This document shows, piece after piece, positions 23,401-35,700 of a stretch of 64,000 bases of DNA. Positions within the stretch are counted from its first letter, which is position 1. The number at the start of each line of letters is the position of its first letter. Origin of the DNA: Adiantum capillus-veneris (Eukaryota; Streptophyta; Polypodiopsida; Polypodiales; Pteridaceae); the NCBI GenBank assembly GCA_014529385.2, contig CM043954.1:91723747-91787746 (forward strand), read 5' to 3'. Below the pieces are notes generated by a model. The model did no database searches. It saw nothing but the letters and a program-made list of their open reading frames with translations, and was not told the DNA's origin. The translations under genes and the position numbers were made by a program.

Positions 23401-26400
23401 CCAACCTATAAGGGTATATCTTAAAGGGTATTCTTTCTCACCACTTGAAATGTCCATGATATGTTTTACATAGGGGTTTGGTTCCAAGGTCCACCACTTA
23501 TCCAAGCTAACTTTATTCTTCTCATAGAGAGAAGCAAAAGGTCCACCACTTGTCCAAGCTAGGCTCCATTGAAACATGGAGAGAAGGATGCTCCACCATT
23601 TGTCGAAGCTAACTCTATTGAAACATGGAAGGTTTACATTCAAGGTCCACCAGTTGTCCAACCTATTAACGCTAGTAGCATGAGGGGTTTGGTCTCAAGA
23701 TTCACCACTTTTTCACTCTGTGTCATTATATTAAGAATATTTGGGTATTAAGGTCCACCACTTGTCCAACCTATAAGACTATATCTTAATGGTTATTCTT
23801 TCTGACCACTTGGAGTGACCATGAAAGGTTTTACATGGGGGTTTGGTTCCAAGGTCCACCACTTGTCCAAGCTAACTCTATTGAAACATAGAGAGAAGCA
23901 AAGGTCCACCACTTGTCTAAGCTAGGGTCTATTGAAACATGGAGAGAAGGATGCTCCACCATTTGTCCAAGATAGACTCCATTGAAACATGAAGAGAAGC
24001 AAGCTGCACCATATCTCCAAGATGCTAGCCTCCATCGAAATACCTTAAACCCACGTTATTTTGTACATGGGGAGTTTACATTCAAGATCAACAATTTGTC
24101 CAACCTATTATCGCTAGTAGCATGAGTGGTTTGCTCTCAAGATTCACCACTTTTCCACTCTCTGTCATTATATTAAGAATATTTGGGTGTTAAGGTCCAC
24201 CACTTGTCCAACCTATAAGACTATATGTTAATGGTTATTCTTTCTCACCCCTTGAAAGACTATATCTTAATGGTTATCCCTAGCTATTATTGCTAGTAGC
24301 CTGAGTGGTTTGGTCTCAAGATTCACCACTTTTATTAAGAATATGTGGGTGTTAAGGTCCACCACTTGTCCAACCTATAAGGCTACATCTTAAAGGTTAT
24401 TCTTTCTTACTACTTGGAGTGACCATGATAGGTTTTACATGGGGGTTTGGTTCCAAGGTCCACCACTTGTCCAAGCTAACTCTATTGAAACATAGAGAGA
24501 AGCAAAGATCCACCCCTTGTCTAAGCTAGGGTCCATTGAAACATGGAGAGAAGGATGCTCCACCATTTGTCCAAGGTAGGCTCCATTGAAACATGAGGAG
24601 AAGCAAGGTGCACCATGTCTCCAAGATGCTAGGCTCCATCGAAAAACATTAAACCCACGATATGTCGTAGATGAGGGCTTTACATTCAACGTCCACCACT
24701 TGTCCAAGCTATTATTGGTACTAGCCTGAGTGGTTTGGTCTCAAGATTCACCACTTTTCCACTCTATGTCATTATATTAAGAATATGCGCGTGTTAAGGT
24801 CCACCACTTGTCCAACCTATAAGGCTACATCTTAAAGGTTATTCTTTATTACCACTTGGAGTGACCATGATAGGTTTTACATGGGGGTTTGGTTCCAAGG
24901 TCCACCACTTGTCCAAGCTAACTCTATTGAAACATAGAGAGAAACAAAGGTCCACCACTTGTCCAAGCTAGGGTCCATTGAAACATGGAGAGAAGGATGC
25001 TCCACCATTTGTCCAAGATAGGCTCCATTGAAACATGACGAGAAGCAAGCTGCACCATGTCTCCAAGATGCTAGGCTCCATCGAAATACATTAAACCCAC
25101 GATATTTCGTAGATGAGGGGTTTACATTCAAGGTCCACCACTTGTCCAAGCTATTATTGCTAGTAGCCTGAGTGGTTTGGTCTCAAGATTCACCACTTTT
25201 ATTAAGAATATGTGGGTGTTAAGGTCCACCACTTGTCCAACCTATAAGGCTACATCTTAAAGGTTATTCTTTCTTACTACTTGGAGTGACCATGATAGGT
25301 TTTACATGGGGTTTGGTTCCAAGGTCCACCACTTGTCCAAGCTAACTCTATTGAAACATAGAGAGAAGCAAAGGTCCACCCCTTGTCTAAGCTAGGGTCC
25401 ATTGAAACATGGAGAGAAGGATGCTCCACCATTTGTCCAAGGTAGGCTCCATTGAAACATGAGGAGAAGCAAGGTGCACCATGTCTCCAAGATGCTAGGC
25501 TCCATCGAAAAACATTAAACCCACGATATGTCGTAGATGAGGGGTTTACATTCAAGGTCCACACTTGTCCAAGCTATTATTGGTAGTAGCCTGAGTGGTT
25601 TGGTCTCAAGATTCACCACTTTTCCACTCTATGTCATTATATTAAGAATATGCGCGTGTTAAGGTCCACCACTTGTCCAACCTATAAGGCTACATCTTAA
25701 AGGTTATTCTTTATTACCACTTGGAGTGACCATGATAGGTTTTACATGGGGGTTTGGTTCCAAGGTCCACCACTTGTCCAAGCTAACTCTATTGAAACAT
25801 AGAGAGAAACAAAGGTCCACCACTTGTCCAAGCTAGGGTCCATTGAAACATGGAGAGAAGGATGCTCCACCATTTGTCCAAGATAGGCTCCATTGAAACA
25901 TGACGAGAAGCAAGCTGCACCATGTCTCCAAGATGCTAGGCTCCATCGAAATACATTAAACCCACGATATTTCGTAGATGAGGGGTTTACATTCAAGGTC
26001 CACCACTTGTCCAAGCTATTATTGCTAGTAGCCTGAGTGGTTTGGTCTCAAGATTCACCACTTTTATTAAGAATATGTGGGTGTTAAGGTCCACCACTTG
26101 TCCAACCTATAAGGCTACATCTTAAAGGTTATTCTTTCTTACTACTTGGAGTGACCATGATAGGTTTTACATGGGGGTTTGGTTCCAAGGTCCACCACTT
26201 GTCCAAGCTAACTCTATTGAAACATAGAGAGAAGCAAAGGTCCACCCCTTGTCTAAGCTAGGGTCCATTGAAACATGGAGAGAAGGATGCTCCACCATTT
26301 GTCCAAGGTAGGCTCCATTGAAACATGAGGAGAAGCAAGGTGCACCATGTCTCCAAGATGCTAGGCTCCATCGAAAAACATTAAACCCACGATATGTCGT

Positions 26401-28620
26401 AGATGAGGGGTTTACATTCAAGGTCCACCACTTGTCCAAGCTATTATTGCTAGTAGCCTGAGTGGTTTGGTCTCAAGATTCACCACTTTTCCACTCTATG
26501 TCATTATATTAAGAATATGCGCGTGTTAAGGTCCACCACTTGTCCAACCTATAAGGCTACATCTTAAAGGTTATTCTTTATTACCACTTGGAGTGACCAT
26601 GATAGGTTTTACATGGGGGTTTGGTTCCAAGGTCCACCACTTGTCCAAGCTAACTCTATTGAAACATAGAGAGAAACAAAGGTCCACCACTTGTCCAAGC
26701 TAGGGTCCATTGAAACATGGAGAGAAGGATGCTCCACCATTTGTCCAAGATAGGCTCCATTGAAACATGACGAGAAGCAAGCTGCACCATGTCTCCAAGA
26801 TGCTAGGCTCCATCGAAATACATTAAACCCACGATATTTCGTAGATGAGGGGTTTACATTCAAGGTCCACCACTTGTCCAAGCTATTATTGCTAGTAGCC
26901 TGAGTGGTTTGGTCTCAAGATTCACCACTTTTATTAAGAATATGTGGGTGTTAAGGTCCACCACTTGTCCAACCTATAAGGCTACATCTTAAAGGTTATT
27001 CTTTCTTACTACTTGGAGTGACCATGATAGGTTTTACATGGGGGTTTGGTTCCAAGGTCCACCACTTGTCCAAGCTAACTCTATTGAAACATAGAGAGAA
27101 GCAAAGGTCCACCCCTTGTCTAAGCTAGGGTCCATTGAAACATGGAGAGAAGGATGCTCCACCATTTGTCCAAGGTAGGCTCCATTGAAACATGAGGAGA
27201 AGCAAGGTGCACCATGTCTCCAAGATGCTAGGCTCCATCGAAAAACATTAAACCCACGATATGTCGTAGATGAGGGGTTTACATTCAAGGTCCACCACTT
27301 GTCCAAGCTATTATTGCTAGTAGCCTGAGTGGTTTGGTCTCAAGATTCACCACTTTTCCACCATTGAAACATGAGGAGAAGCAAGGTGCACCATGTCTCC
27401 AAGATGCTAGGCTCCATCGAAAAACATTAAACCCACGATATGTCGTAGATGAGGGGTTTACATTCAAGGTCCACCACTTGTCCAAGCGATTATTGCTAGT
27501 AGCCTGAGTGGTTTGGTCTCAAGATTCACCATTTTTCCACTCTATGTCATTATATTAAGAATATGCGCGTGTTAAGGTCCACCACTTGTCCAACCTATAA
27601 GGCTACATCTTAAAGGTTATTCTTTATTACCACTTGGAGTGACCATGATAGGTTTTACATGGGGCTTTGGTTCCAAGGTCCACCACTTGTCCAAGCTAAC
27701 TCTATTGAATCATAGAGAGAAGCAAAGGTCCACCACTTGTCTAAGCTAGGCTCCATTGAAACATGGAGAGAAGGATGCTCCACCATTTGTCGAAGCTAAC
27801 TCTATTGAAACATGGGGGGTTTACGTTCAAGGTCCACCACTTGTCCAAGCTATTAGTGCTAGTAGCATGAGTGGTTTTGTCTCAAGATTCACCACTTTTT
27901 CACTCTATGTCATTATATTAAGAATATTAGGGTGTTAAGGTCCACCACTTGTCCAACCTATAAGGCTATATCTTAAAGGTTATTCTTTCTCACCACTTGG
28001 AGTGACCATGATAGGTTTTACATGGGGGTTTGGTTCCAAGGTCCACCACTTGTCCAAGCTAACTCTATTGAATAATAGAGAGAAGCAAAGGTCCACCACT
28101 TGTCCAAGCTAGGGTCCATTGAAACATGGAGAGAAGGATGCTCCACCATTTGTCCAAGATAGGCTCCATTGAAACATGAAGAGAAGCAAGATGCACGATG
28201 TCTCCAAGATGCTAGGCTCCATCGAAATACCTTAAACCCACGATATTTCGTAGATGGGGGGTTTACTTTCAAGGTCCACCACTTGTCCAAGCTATTATCG
28301 CTAGTAGCATGGTTTGGTCTCAAGATTCACCAGTTTTCCACTCTATGTCATTATATGAAGAATATCTGGGTGTTAAGGTCCACCACTTGTCCAACCTATA
28401 AGGCTATATTCTAAATGATATTTTTTTTGACCACTTGGAATGTGCATGATATGTTTTACATGGGGTTTTGTTCCAAGGTCCACCACTTGTCCAAGCTAGA
28501 TCTATTACATATATATTATACATACAATATTCAACTAGATTCCCTACCTATCATGTCCAGTAGCATGGATGCTCTAGCTTGAAGGTCCACCACTTGTCCA
28601 ACCTATACTCTCTTATGTAA
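20400..28620 (-). repeat. Right-arm array of the TGGAC-pair motif, inverted
   Basis: Dense copies of ggtccaccacttgtccaagc (plus-strand view), spaced roughly 40-90 bp, within a composite unit of about 425-450 bp. The spacers are the reverse complements of the left-arm spacers: 'ccattgaaacatggagagaa', 'cctagtagcatgagtggttt' and 'tatgtcattatattaagaa'. Read inward from either end of the 32-kb element, the motif has the same orientation. Copies here are more alike than in the left arm, especially at 24280-27350. Many peptide-sized open frames (SLDKWWTFASLYVSIELAWT) arise from the repeat and are unlikely to be genes. Confidence 0.9.
24280..27350 (-). repeat. Recently amplified two-part higher-order repeat, about 867 bp
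   Basis: Equivalent points of the composite unit fall at 24707, 25149, 25564, 26014, 26439, 26881 and 27306. The spacings alternate at about 442/450 and 415/425 bp. Two unit types, A and B, alternate and are near-identical within type. The basic unit is thus a dimer of about 867 bp in at least three tandem copies. A truncated, rejoined copy follows at 27357-27490. Near-identity indicates recent unequal exchange, or an assembly collapse or expansion. Confidence 0.85.
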
Positions 28621-29090
28621 GGGAGATCTCGCTATAAATTCAAAACCTTCCCGCCTAAATTTAAAATATCCCTCCCAAATCTTAAATATCCCGCCTAAAT
28701 TTTAAAATATCCCGCCCAAATTTTAAAATTCAAACTTTTTTATAAAAATTTAAATTTTACTACTTAAATTTAAAATATTCCACGCGAAATTGATTTTAAA
28801 TTCAAGTTTACCACAAAAAGATATCATTATACCACCTAAATTCAAATATGCAAACCTCAAATCATTATATTGTACATAAATTCAAACAAATTCAAATTAA
28901 CAAGCCTAAACTGATATTAGTTTGCATAGATATGAATTTATCACACCTAAATTATGTCACCATGTTAGAGAGAGTGGTTAGAGAATTTGAACAAGGTCCA
29001 CCACTTGTCCAACCTAGATACCAAGAAGGATTGAGTGTACAAGGTATTGTTTGGAGGTCCTTATAGTCCACTGGTCTCAAGGTCCACCAC
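28621..29090. other. AT-rich spacer with short 'cccgcctaaatttaaaat' repeats
   Basis: About 28650-28760 repeats variants of 'tcccgcccaaattttaaaat' at roughly 25-30-bp intervals. The rest is AT-rich. Two isolated TGGAC-pair motif copies follow near 29000 and 29080. No gene seen. Confidence 0.5.
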
Positions 29091-29099
29091 TTGTGGTAA

Positions 29100-29319
29100 G
29101 GGTCACCAAAAAGTGTATATATTCATCCAAAGAAATACACGTATTTTTGGTCTACATGTCCTAGTTTAAACCATTTATGTCCATTAGGTGTATCACTAAA
29201 CAACACTACTATTTTTGAGAAACAGAAGTTACAATCATATCTACAAATGGATTAGAGGAAAATCAGCTCAGCATACATCCAGAACTCGCTACAAGAATCG
29301 ACTTTAACAGATCACGCAA
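29100..29319 (+). promoter_or_regulatory. Possible promoter and untranslated first exon of the DUF7869 gene
   Basis: The DUF7869 frame opens directly behind a splice acceptor at 32740, so an upstream exon must exist. A candidate ends at 29319 with CACGCAA|GTAAGT, a very good donor. A TATA-like 'gtgtatatattc' lies near 29113-29124. The segment between is free of motif repeats. This is only a candidate; other donors in the 3.4-kb interval are possible. Confidence 0.25.
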
Positions 29320-29544
29320 GTAAGTCTTCCATTCAATTTTACTAGTATTACAATGTGTTAGTTATTTGTGATATTTATGTATGTATATATACTATGTGTG
29401 CATATCGTAATTAAGTGTAATTGTGTATCTGCATTATGTATGAGTATTACAATGAAATAACACAAATATACATACATACACATAGATAACACAGACGCAC
29501 ACATACATGAGCATGTATTTTCAAGAGAGAGATAGCAAGATACA

Positions 29545-29576
<32 letters not shown>

Positions 29577-29610
29577 TAAATACCTGTTTTTTAGAGAGAG
29601 GAGAGAGAAA

Positions 29611-29866
29611 GATAACAGATTTCACTGTGTTTATGTATGTGAAAGAGAGGAAGACGATGTATGGGAATATGTGCACGTATTTTCAAGAGAGAGACAACAA
29701 GATAACAGATTTCATTGTGGTTATGTATGTGGAAGTGAGGAAGACGATGTGTGGGAATATGTGCATGTATTTTCAAGAGAGAGACAGCAAGATAACAGAT
29801 TTCACTGTGGTTATGTATGTGGAAGAGAGGAAGACGATGTGTGGGAATATGTGTATGTGTGCGGGG
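29611..29866 (+). repeat. 90-bp tandem repeat, nearly three copies
   Basis: Units start at 29611, 29701 and 29791 (gataacagatttca...). Because 90 bp equals 30 codons, a frame stays open across the copies and runs on to 30313 (228 codons). The peptide is repetitive, then Cys/Arg-rich and without a domain I recognise, so I annotate the DNA repeat, not a gene. GA-rich microsatellite lies just upstream (29550-29577). Confidence 0.75.
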
Positions 29867-30690
29867 ATACTTTTAAACTATGTATCTCTGTCTTTTGACG
29901 AGAGAGTGTGTGTGCAAGAAGAGTTACAGAGAACCATCTTCTCTATATGGAGAAAGACAGAGAGTGAGAGAGAGAGAGAAATACCTGTTTTTTCTCTATT
30001 CGTGAGGTGTGCAATGTCTCCTGAGAAGACTGCCCGATCCTGCCCTTCTGGAAAGCGTTGTGTACGCTGCTGTTTCTTTATCTTGTGCGCGAACTTTCAA
30101 TCCTGTGCACTCCACCTGTGTGTTGTATACGATGCCGAGCTTGCTCCTCTACGCGCGCGTATACTCCAACTGTGTGCGATCCGTGTGCGCTTTCTGTGTG
30201 TTTGCTGCTCGCCTGCTTTCTCTGTGTGCGTTTCGCGTGCGCTCTCTGTGTGCCTAATCTTGATAGGGTTTATTAGAATGCCACGTATGCTACAAGTCCA
30301 TGTTTTATCATAGGATTAAAAAAAACAAACGCAATATAAAAAATTAACCAATTCACACGACCAAAATTAAAGAAATCAAGGACCCCGCCCAGAACAATAT
30401 CCCAAAATCAACCTCCCAAGCCCCGCCATCGAGAGCACTATATTCCACATCCCCATCAAGAGCGCTACCCCCAAACCTCACGTGGAAGCGCTGCCTTGTC
30501 ACCCCATTGTGGCATTGCCCTAAGACCCCGCATCTGGAGTGCTAAATGGGAACATTCTTCATTAGTGAAATTTTGAACATAAATTATATTAGCATATACT
30601 TAAATATAATACAAATATTAACATATTAGCTATACTACTAATTTACTATAGCAATTCTAGATTATGTCCCATACTATATTTAAGGTGCCA
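29867..30690. other. Spacer, partly GC-rich, without a recognised gene
   Basis: Contains pyrimidine- and CG-rich sequence at 30010-30260. A segment rich in 'ccccgcc' and 'gagcgct' follows at 30380-30540, then AT-rich DNA. No domain or splice structure was recognised. Confidence 0.4.
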
Positions 30691-32660
30691 AAGGTTTGGC
30701 TTTATGGTCCTAGATTTAGCCAAGTGGTCAACACATATAGGACCAAGTGCACACTGTGCCACAAAACTTGGCCACCACTTCACTTGCCAAAGTTTAGGCC
30801 ACATGGTCAATCCTAACTTTCCAATGTTCTTATTATGTCACCTTTTGCCTCGTGGAAAACCTAGGCTTGTTTTCACATACTCAGGCACTTCAAGCCACAA
30901 TAAATTGTCATTACTCTTCGAACAACCCTTTTGTTCAAGTCTTTGAAAAAACATTGTTTAAGGCCACCCTAAACCATTTTCATTTAGGGGTGTCTAAAAC
31001 TAGCTTTTTGGCAATTCGAGAAGAAAATGGTCAAAGTTTTATACTTAGTTTTAACCACTTGACCAATTCAAATATTGGAAAGCAAGGTCTTGTAATACTT
31101 TTCTTTGGACATCACACATTAAAACTAGGTCCCTCACTTGTCCAAGCTATGCTCTAATACAATAAAGGGCTTTTGGTTTCAAGATGCACCACTTTCCCAA
31201 CCTTGATTCCATTAAAGAAGCTAGCTCTACTTAGACATTTAATAGCAAGGTCTTGCAGCAGTTCAGATTGAACATTTTCCATGGCAGCTAGGTCCACCAC
31301 TTATCTAAGCTATGCTCTAATAGAGTAAGGGGGTTTTGGTTTCAAGATCCACCACTTGTCCAAACTTGATTTGGGAAGCAAGGTCCTATAATAGTTTGCT
31401 TTGGACATTCACCATTACAACTAAGTCCACCACTTCTCCAAGCTATGTTCTAATACACTAAGGAGGTTTTGGTTTCAAGGAGAACCACTTGTACGACTTG
31501 TTTTTGGAAGTAAGGTCTTTACATAGTTCACCTTGGACCTTGGACATTGGATACTACAACTAAGCCCACCACTTGTCCAAGATATCCTCTATATATAGCC
31601 AAAGGGTTTGGGTTTCAAGATTCACCACTTTTCCAACCTTTCTTCCATTAAAGAAAGGAGGGGCTTTATAACTAGGTCCACCACTTGTCCAAGCTATGCT
31701 CTGATATAGAAAGGGGATTTTGGTTTCAAGGTCCACCACGTGTTCAACCTTGCAAGACTCAAGGGATACTTGGACATTGGAAAGCATAGTCCTATAGTAG
31801 TTGATAGGTGGCAGTGGGTATTACAACTAGGTCCAACCTATGCTCTCATATAGCAAAGAGGCTTTGCTTTCAAGGTCCACCACTTGTCCAACCTTGCTTC
31901 CATTAAAGAAATGAGGGGCTACGTAAACATTGGCAAGCAAGGTAGCAAGGTCCTAAGGTGTTTCACCTTGGATATGGGCATTATAACTAGGTCCACCACT
32001 TGTCCAAGCTATGCTCTGATAAAGAAAGGGGATTTTCGTTTCAAGGTCCACCATGTGTTCAACCTTTCTAATATAGAAAGGGGATTTTCGTTTCAAGGTC
32101 CACCACGTGTTCAACCTTGAAAGACTCAAGGGATACTTGGACATTGGAAAGCATAGTCCTATAGTAGTTGATAGGTGGCAGTGGGTATTAAAACTAGGTC
32201 CAACCTATGCTCTTATATAGCAAAGAGGCTTTGGTTTCAAGGTCCACCACTTGTCCAACCTTACTTCCATTAAAGAAATGAGGGGCTACGTAAACATTGG
32301 CAAGCAAGGTAGCAAAGTCCTAAGGTATTTCACCTTGGATATTGGGCATTATAACTAGGTCCACCACTTGTCCAAGCTATGCTCTGATATAGAAAGGGGA
32401 TTTTTGTTTCAAGGTCCACCACGTGTTCAACCTTGAAAGACTCAAGGGATACTTGGACATTGGAAAGCATAGTCCTATAGTAGTTGATAGGTGGCAGTGG
32501 GTATTACAACTAGGTCCACCACTTGTCCAACCTATGCTCTCATATAGCAAAGAGGCTTTGGTTTCAAGGTCCACCACTTGTCCAACCTTGCTTCCATTAA
32601 TATAGCAAGGAGGATTTGGTCTCAAGGTTCACCACTTGTCCAACCTATGCAAACCTTTTT
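30691..32660 (-). repeat. Second type of motif array, units of about 320-360 bp
   Basis: The motif occurs in the same minus orientation, but the spacers differ from the main array: 'cattggaaagcatagtccta', 'gatgggggctacg'-like segments and 'agaaaggggattttggtttc'. Equivalent points near 31775, 32137 and 32456 give periods of about 360 and 320 bp. Many cores read ccacgtgttcaacc instead of ccacttgtccaacc. The array ends 80 bp before the splice acceptor of the DUF7869 gene, so it occupies that gene's presumed first intron. Confidence 0.8.
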
Positions 32661-32741
32661 CATGTTGTAGCATGATTTTTTGGTTTGAAGAGTATTTTTC
32701 TATAACTATGGATTTAACAATGTAATCTTTTTACTTACAGG

Positions 32742-35700
32742 ATGGACTTCGAATCTGGGGAGAAAGTACATATGATACTTGACAATGAAATCGTTGGTAT
32801 TGGTTGTGTGTGTAGAACAGATCCAGATTCCACTTGTGGTGGTACAAAGATAGGGCTGGGAAATGTCTCCATACTAGTGGAGGAATGCTTGAAGGATGTG
32901 GTCCTACCTTTTCCTACAATGGATACTTCATCTCTCCAAGGCTCATTATGGAGTGCTGTTCGATGGTCAAAGCTTCTTTTGCAATCTTTTGTATTAAATG
33001 GGAACTTAATTGATCCACACGAAAGCTACAATGGTGATGAAGAACATGATCATTCTGATCCTCTAGTTACAGATGCAATACCTATGACAAGCCCAGAATT
33101 TGAAGCAATGATTCGAGAGTCTTGGAGAAATCAGAGGGTCCTTTTAAAAGATGACACAATGATGCAAACCATGAATGAAGGGACCATCTTATATGTATTT
33201 CCACATGATTATGTCAACTTTCAGGAACTTGGTCCTGATTGTGTGGGTGTGGGTATTGAAAGAGAAAATGCAAGCATTGATGATGTGGTTGAAGTGGGTA
33301 GCATCACTTTGCTAAAGTGGCCCATCAAGCAGACAACAATGTTGAATGGGAGCCCATTACAACGCTTTGTTCCTGTTGATGGCATGCATGCTACATATGA
33401 GGATGTATCCAACGATGGCAATGTTGGAAAAAAACTTGATGGGAGTAATGTTGTCCAGTTGTCAAGGAAGAGACGATACACTTTCATGAACAGGACTCAA
33501 AAATCAAAAGCAGCACCAGCTTCGACTTTTTACCTTTCAAACAAATCAATTCAAAGGGTATCATGCATTGATTGTTGTGCACAAAAATGCTGCCAATTTG
33601 CAGATCGTGATATGGTGACAAGGTTACGACAACAATTTTGGGGAGAGTCTCAAAAATCACGCACTAATTATGTTTATGATGTTCTTTCTATATGTTATCA
33701 GAAAGATGAGAAGTCACGATACCAATTCAGGCTAAATGGCTCTATTGTTTGTTGTAGAGCATGGTATGAGCTACATGGAATACCAAAGACATCATTTTAT
33801 CGATACAAGGAGAACTTTGAAAATGGTGTGCGCCAATATGTACATGGGAACACATGTACATTGAGAAGGGGACTTCAACATACTAGTTTAGCAAGAGCAC
33901 TACTAAATGAGTTTGTGGAAAACAACTCTGAGAAGATGCCACATAGAAGTAGAACACTGCTAGATGGCTCAAGAGAGACTCAATTGGTGATTCCATCAAC
34001 ATACAAACAAGTGGATATTTTATGTGAAATCAACACGACACTTGACCAAATGGGCTATGAGAAGAAGCTATCCCAATCTTCTTTTGGTAGAATTTGGAAC
34101 AAAGAGTACCCACATGTCACTTTAACAAAGACGAGTGAGTTCTCTAAGTGCAATATTTGTAGCTCAATCAAGGCAAGGTTAGAAGCTAAACCTTCTCTTG
34201 AAGAGAGAGCTCTTCTCTTGAGGGAGAGAGAAGTTCACATGGCACAACAAAAGAGTTGCAGAAGCCTATATTATGCATGGCGCACGTATTCAGAAACTCA
34301 ACCACAAAAATATGTATGCATAATCCATGATAAGATGGATCAAAAGAAGACTGCCATTCCTAGATTACGCATTGTTCCCAAGGGTGTGGATTCAGGATAT
34401 AATCTGCAGGTGGCATTGATTGGCATGATCACTCATGGACATGGAGAAGGTCATTACGGACACTTTGTCTTGAATGGTTTGTGGCCAGCTGATCCAAATC
34501 TTACAATTGGCTCAATTGCTAATTGTTTACATAACCTCGAGAGGATAGATAAGCATCCTCTTGGTGATCTAGTAACAAATGGACTTCCAAGGAGCAATAT
34601 TTCACTACTACATGCTTTGAACTCAAGGGATGCTTTGGACTACCATAACTTGAGTGATGGAAAAGAGCCCATTGTGCAGTCGTCAGAAATTGCAGAAGAG
34701 GAATTGGGGTCAACATTTCGCAGATTGCCAGAGAACTTGTTGCTACAATTGGATAATTGTGCAGGGGAAAACAAAAATCGATACTTATTTGCCTATTTGT
34801 CAATGCTTGTTGCAAGGGGTGTTTTCAAAACCATCCAGCTGGGATTTTTAATGGTTGGGCATACACATGAGGACATAGACGCCATGTTTAGTAGGTTTTC
34901 AGAGAAGTTGAGAGTTACACAAACCTATACTTTGCCACATTTGATGGATACATTACGAAACAGCTCATCTTCATCTCCAGCTCCATTTTTTCTCACAAAG
35001 ATCCCCGATTTCAAGCAATATTGTGATGGCTATCTTTGTGATGGACAAGACATACTTGTTGGACATTCCAAACCGCTTCAGTTCAGGTTCTTTATGCAGG
35101 ATGAGACACCAATGATGCAATATAAGGCACATGTAGGTGTATCAAGTTGGAGTGGAAGTATTCGCCTTTGGAAAACAGACACAGAAGGCAAGCCAATGTT
35201 ACCACATGGAGATCCACCTCTAGTACAAATGGCGGAGTATGTCAAGGCCCACGAAGAAGTCATTTTGGGGCTAAAGAACTATATAAAATTTTGGAAAAAT
35301 TTAGGGAATGGTTCAAGTATTCCGCGATATTATAGACCCGTGATAGATTATTGGAGTAAGGTAATTGAAGAGATTGGAAAAGCAATCATATCAGAGGGAG
35401 TCTTGTATGAAATGTTTTGGCCAAAAACTCAAGAATATTCTCACCTACAAAGCACTACAATGAATTTGCAACAAGGAGCAGAAAGATTCCTAGGCCTTGA
35501 AGAGTTGAACGATCATTTTTGTGGGCCTCAACGAGATAGGCCAAGGGAAGAGTTTGACCCTATGTCTGATGTGCACCAAGGTGACTTTCTTATGCTTGTT
35601 CCGAGTGACACAGAAATCTATCCAGTGTGGCTTGCAATGGCTTTATCTGACATTGATAATGAGCCTACATCACCAAACTACAGAAAACTCTTGATTCAAT

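Noticed and set aside
22160-28323. Series of about 90-residue open frames with peptides such as SLDKWWTFASLYVSIELAWT
   Set aside because: They recur once per repeat unit, follow the DNA repeat exactly, lack any domain and appear in parts in other frames elsewhere; repeat by-products.
20400-28620. Regularly spaced near-identical short repeats resembling a CRISPR array
   Set aside because: Plant nuclear context; spacers are themselves repeated and spacing is variable; no cas genes. It is a composite satellite.
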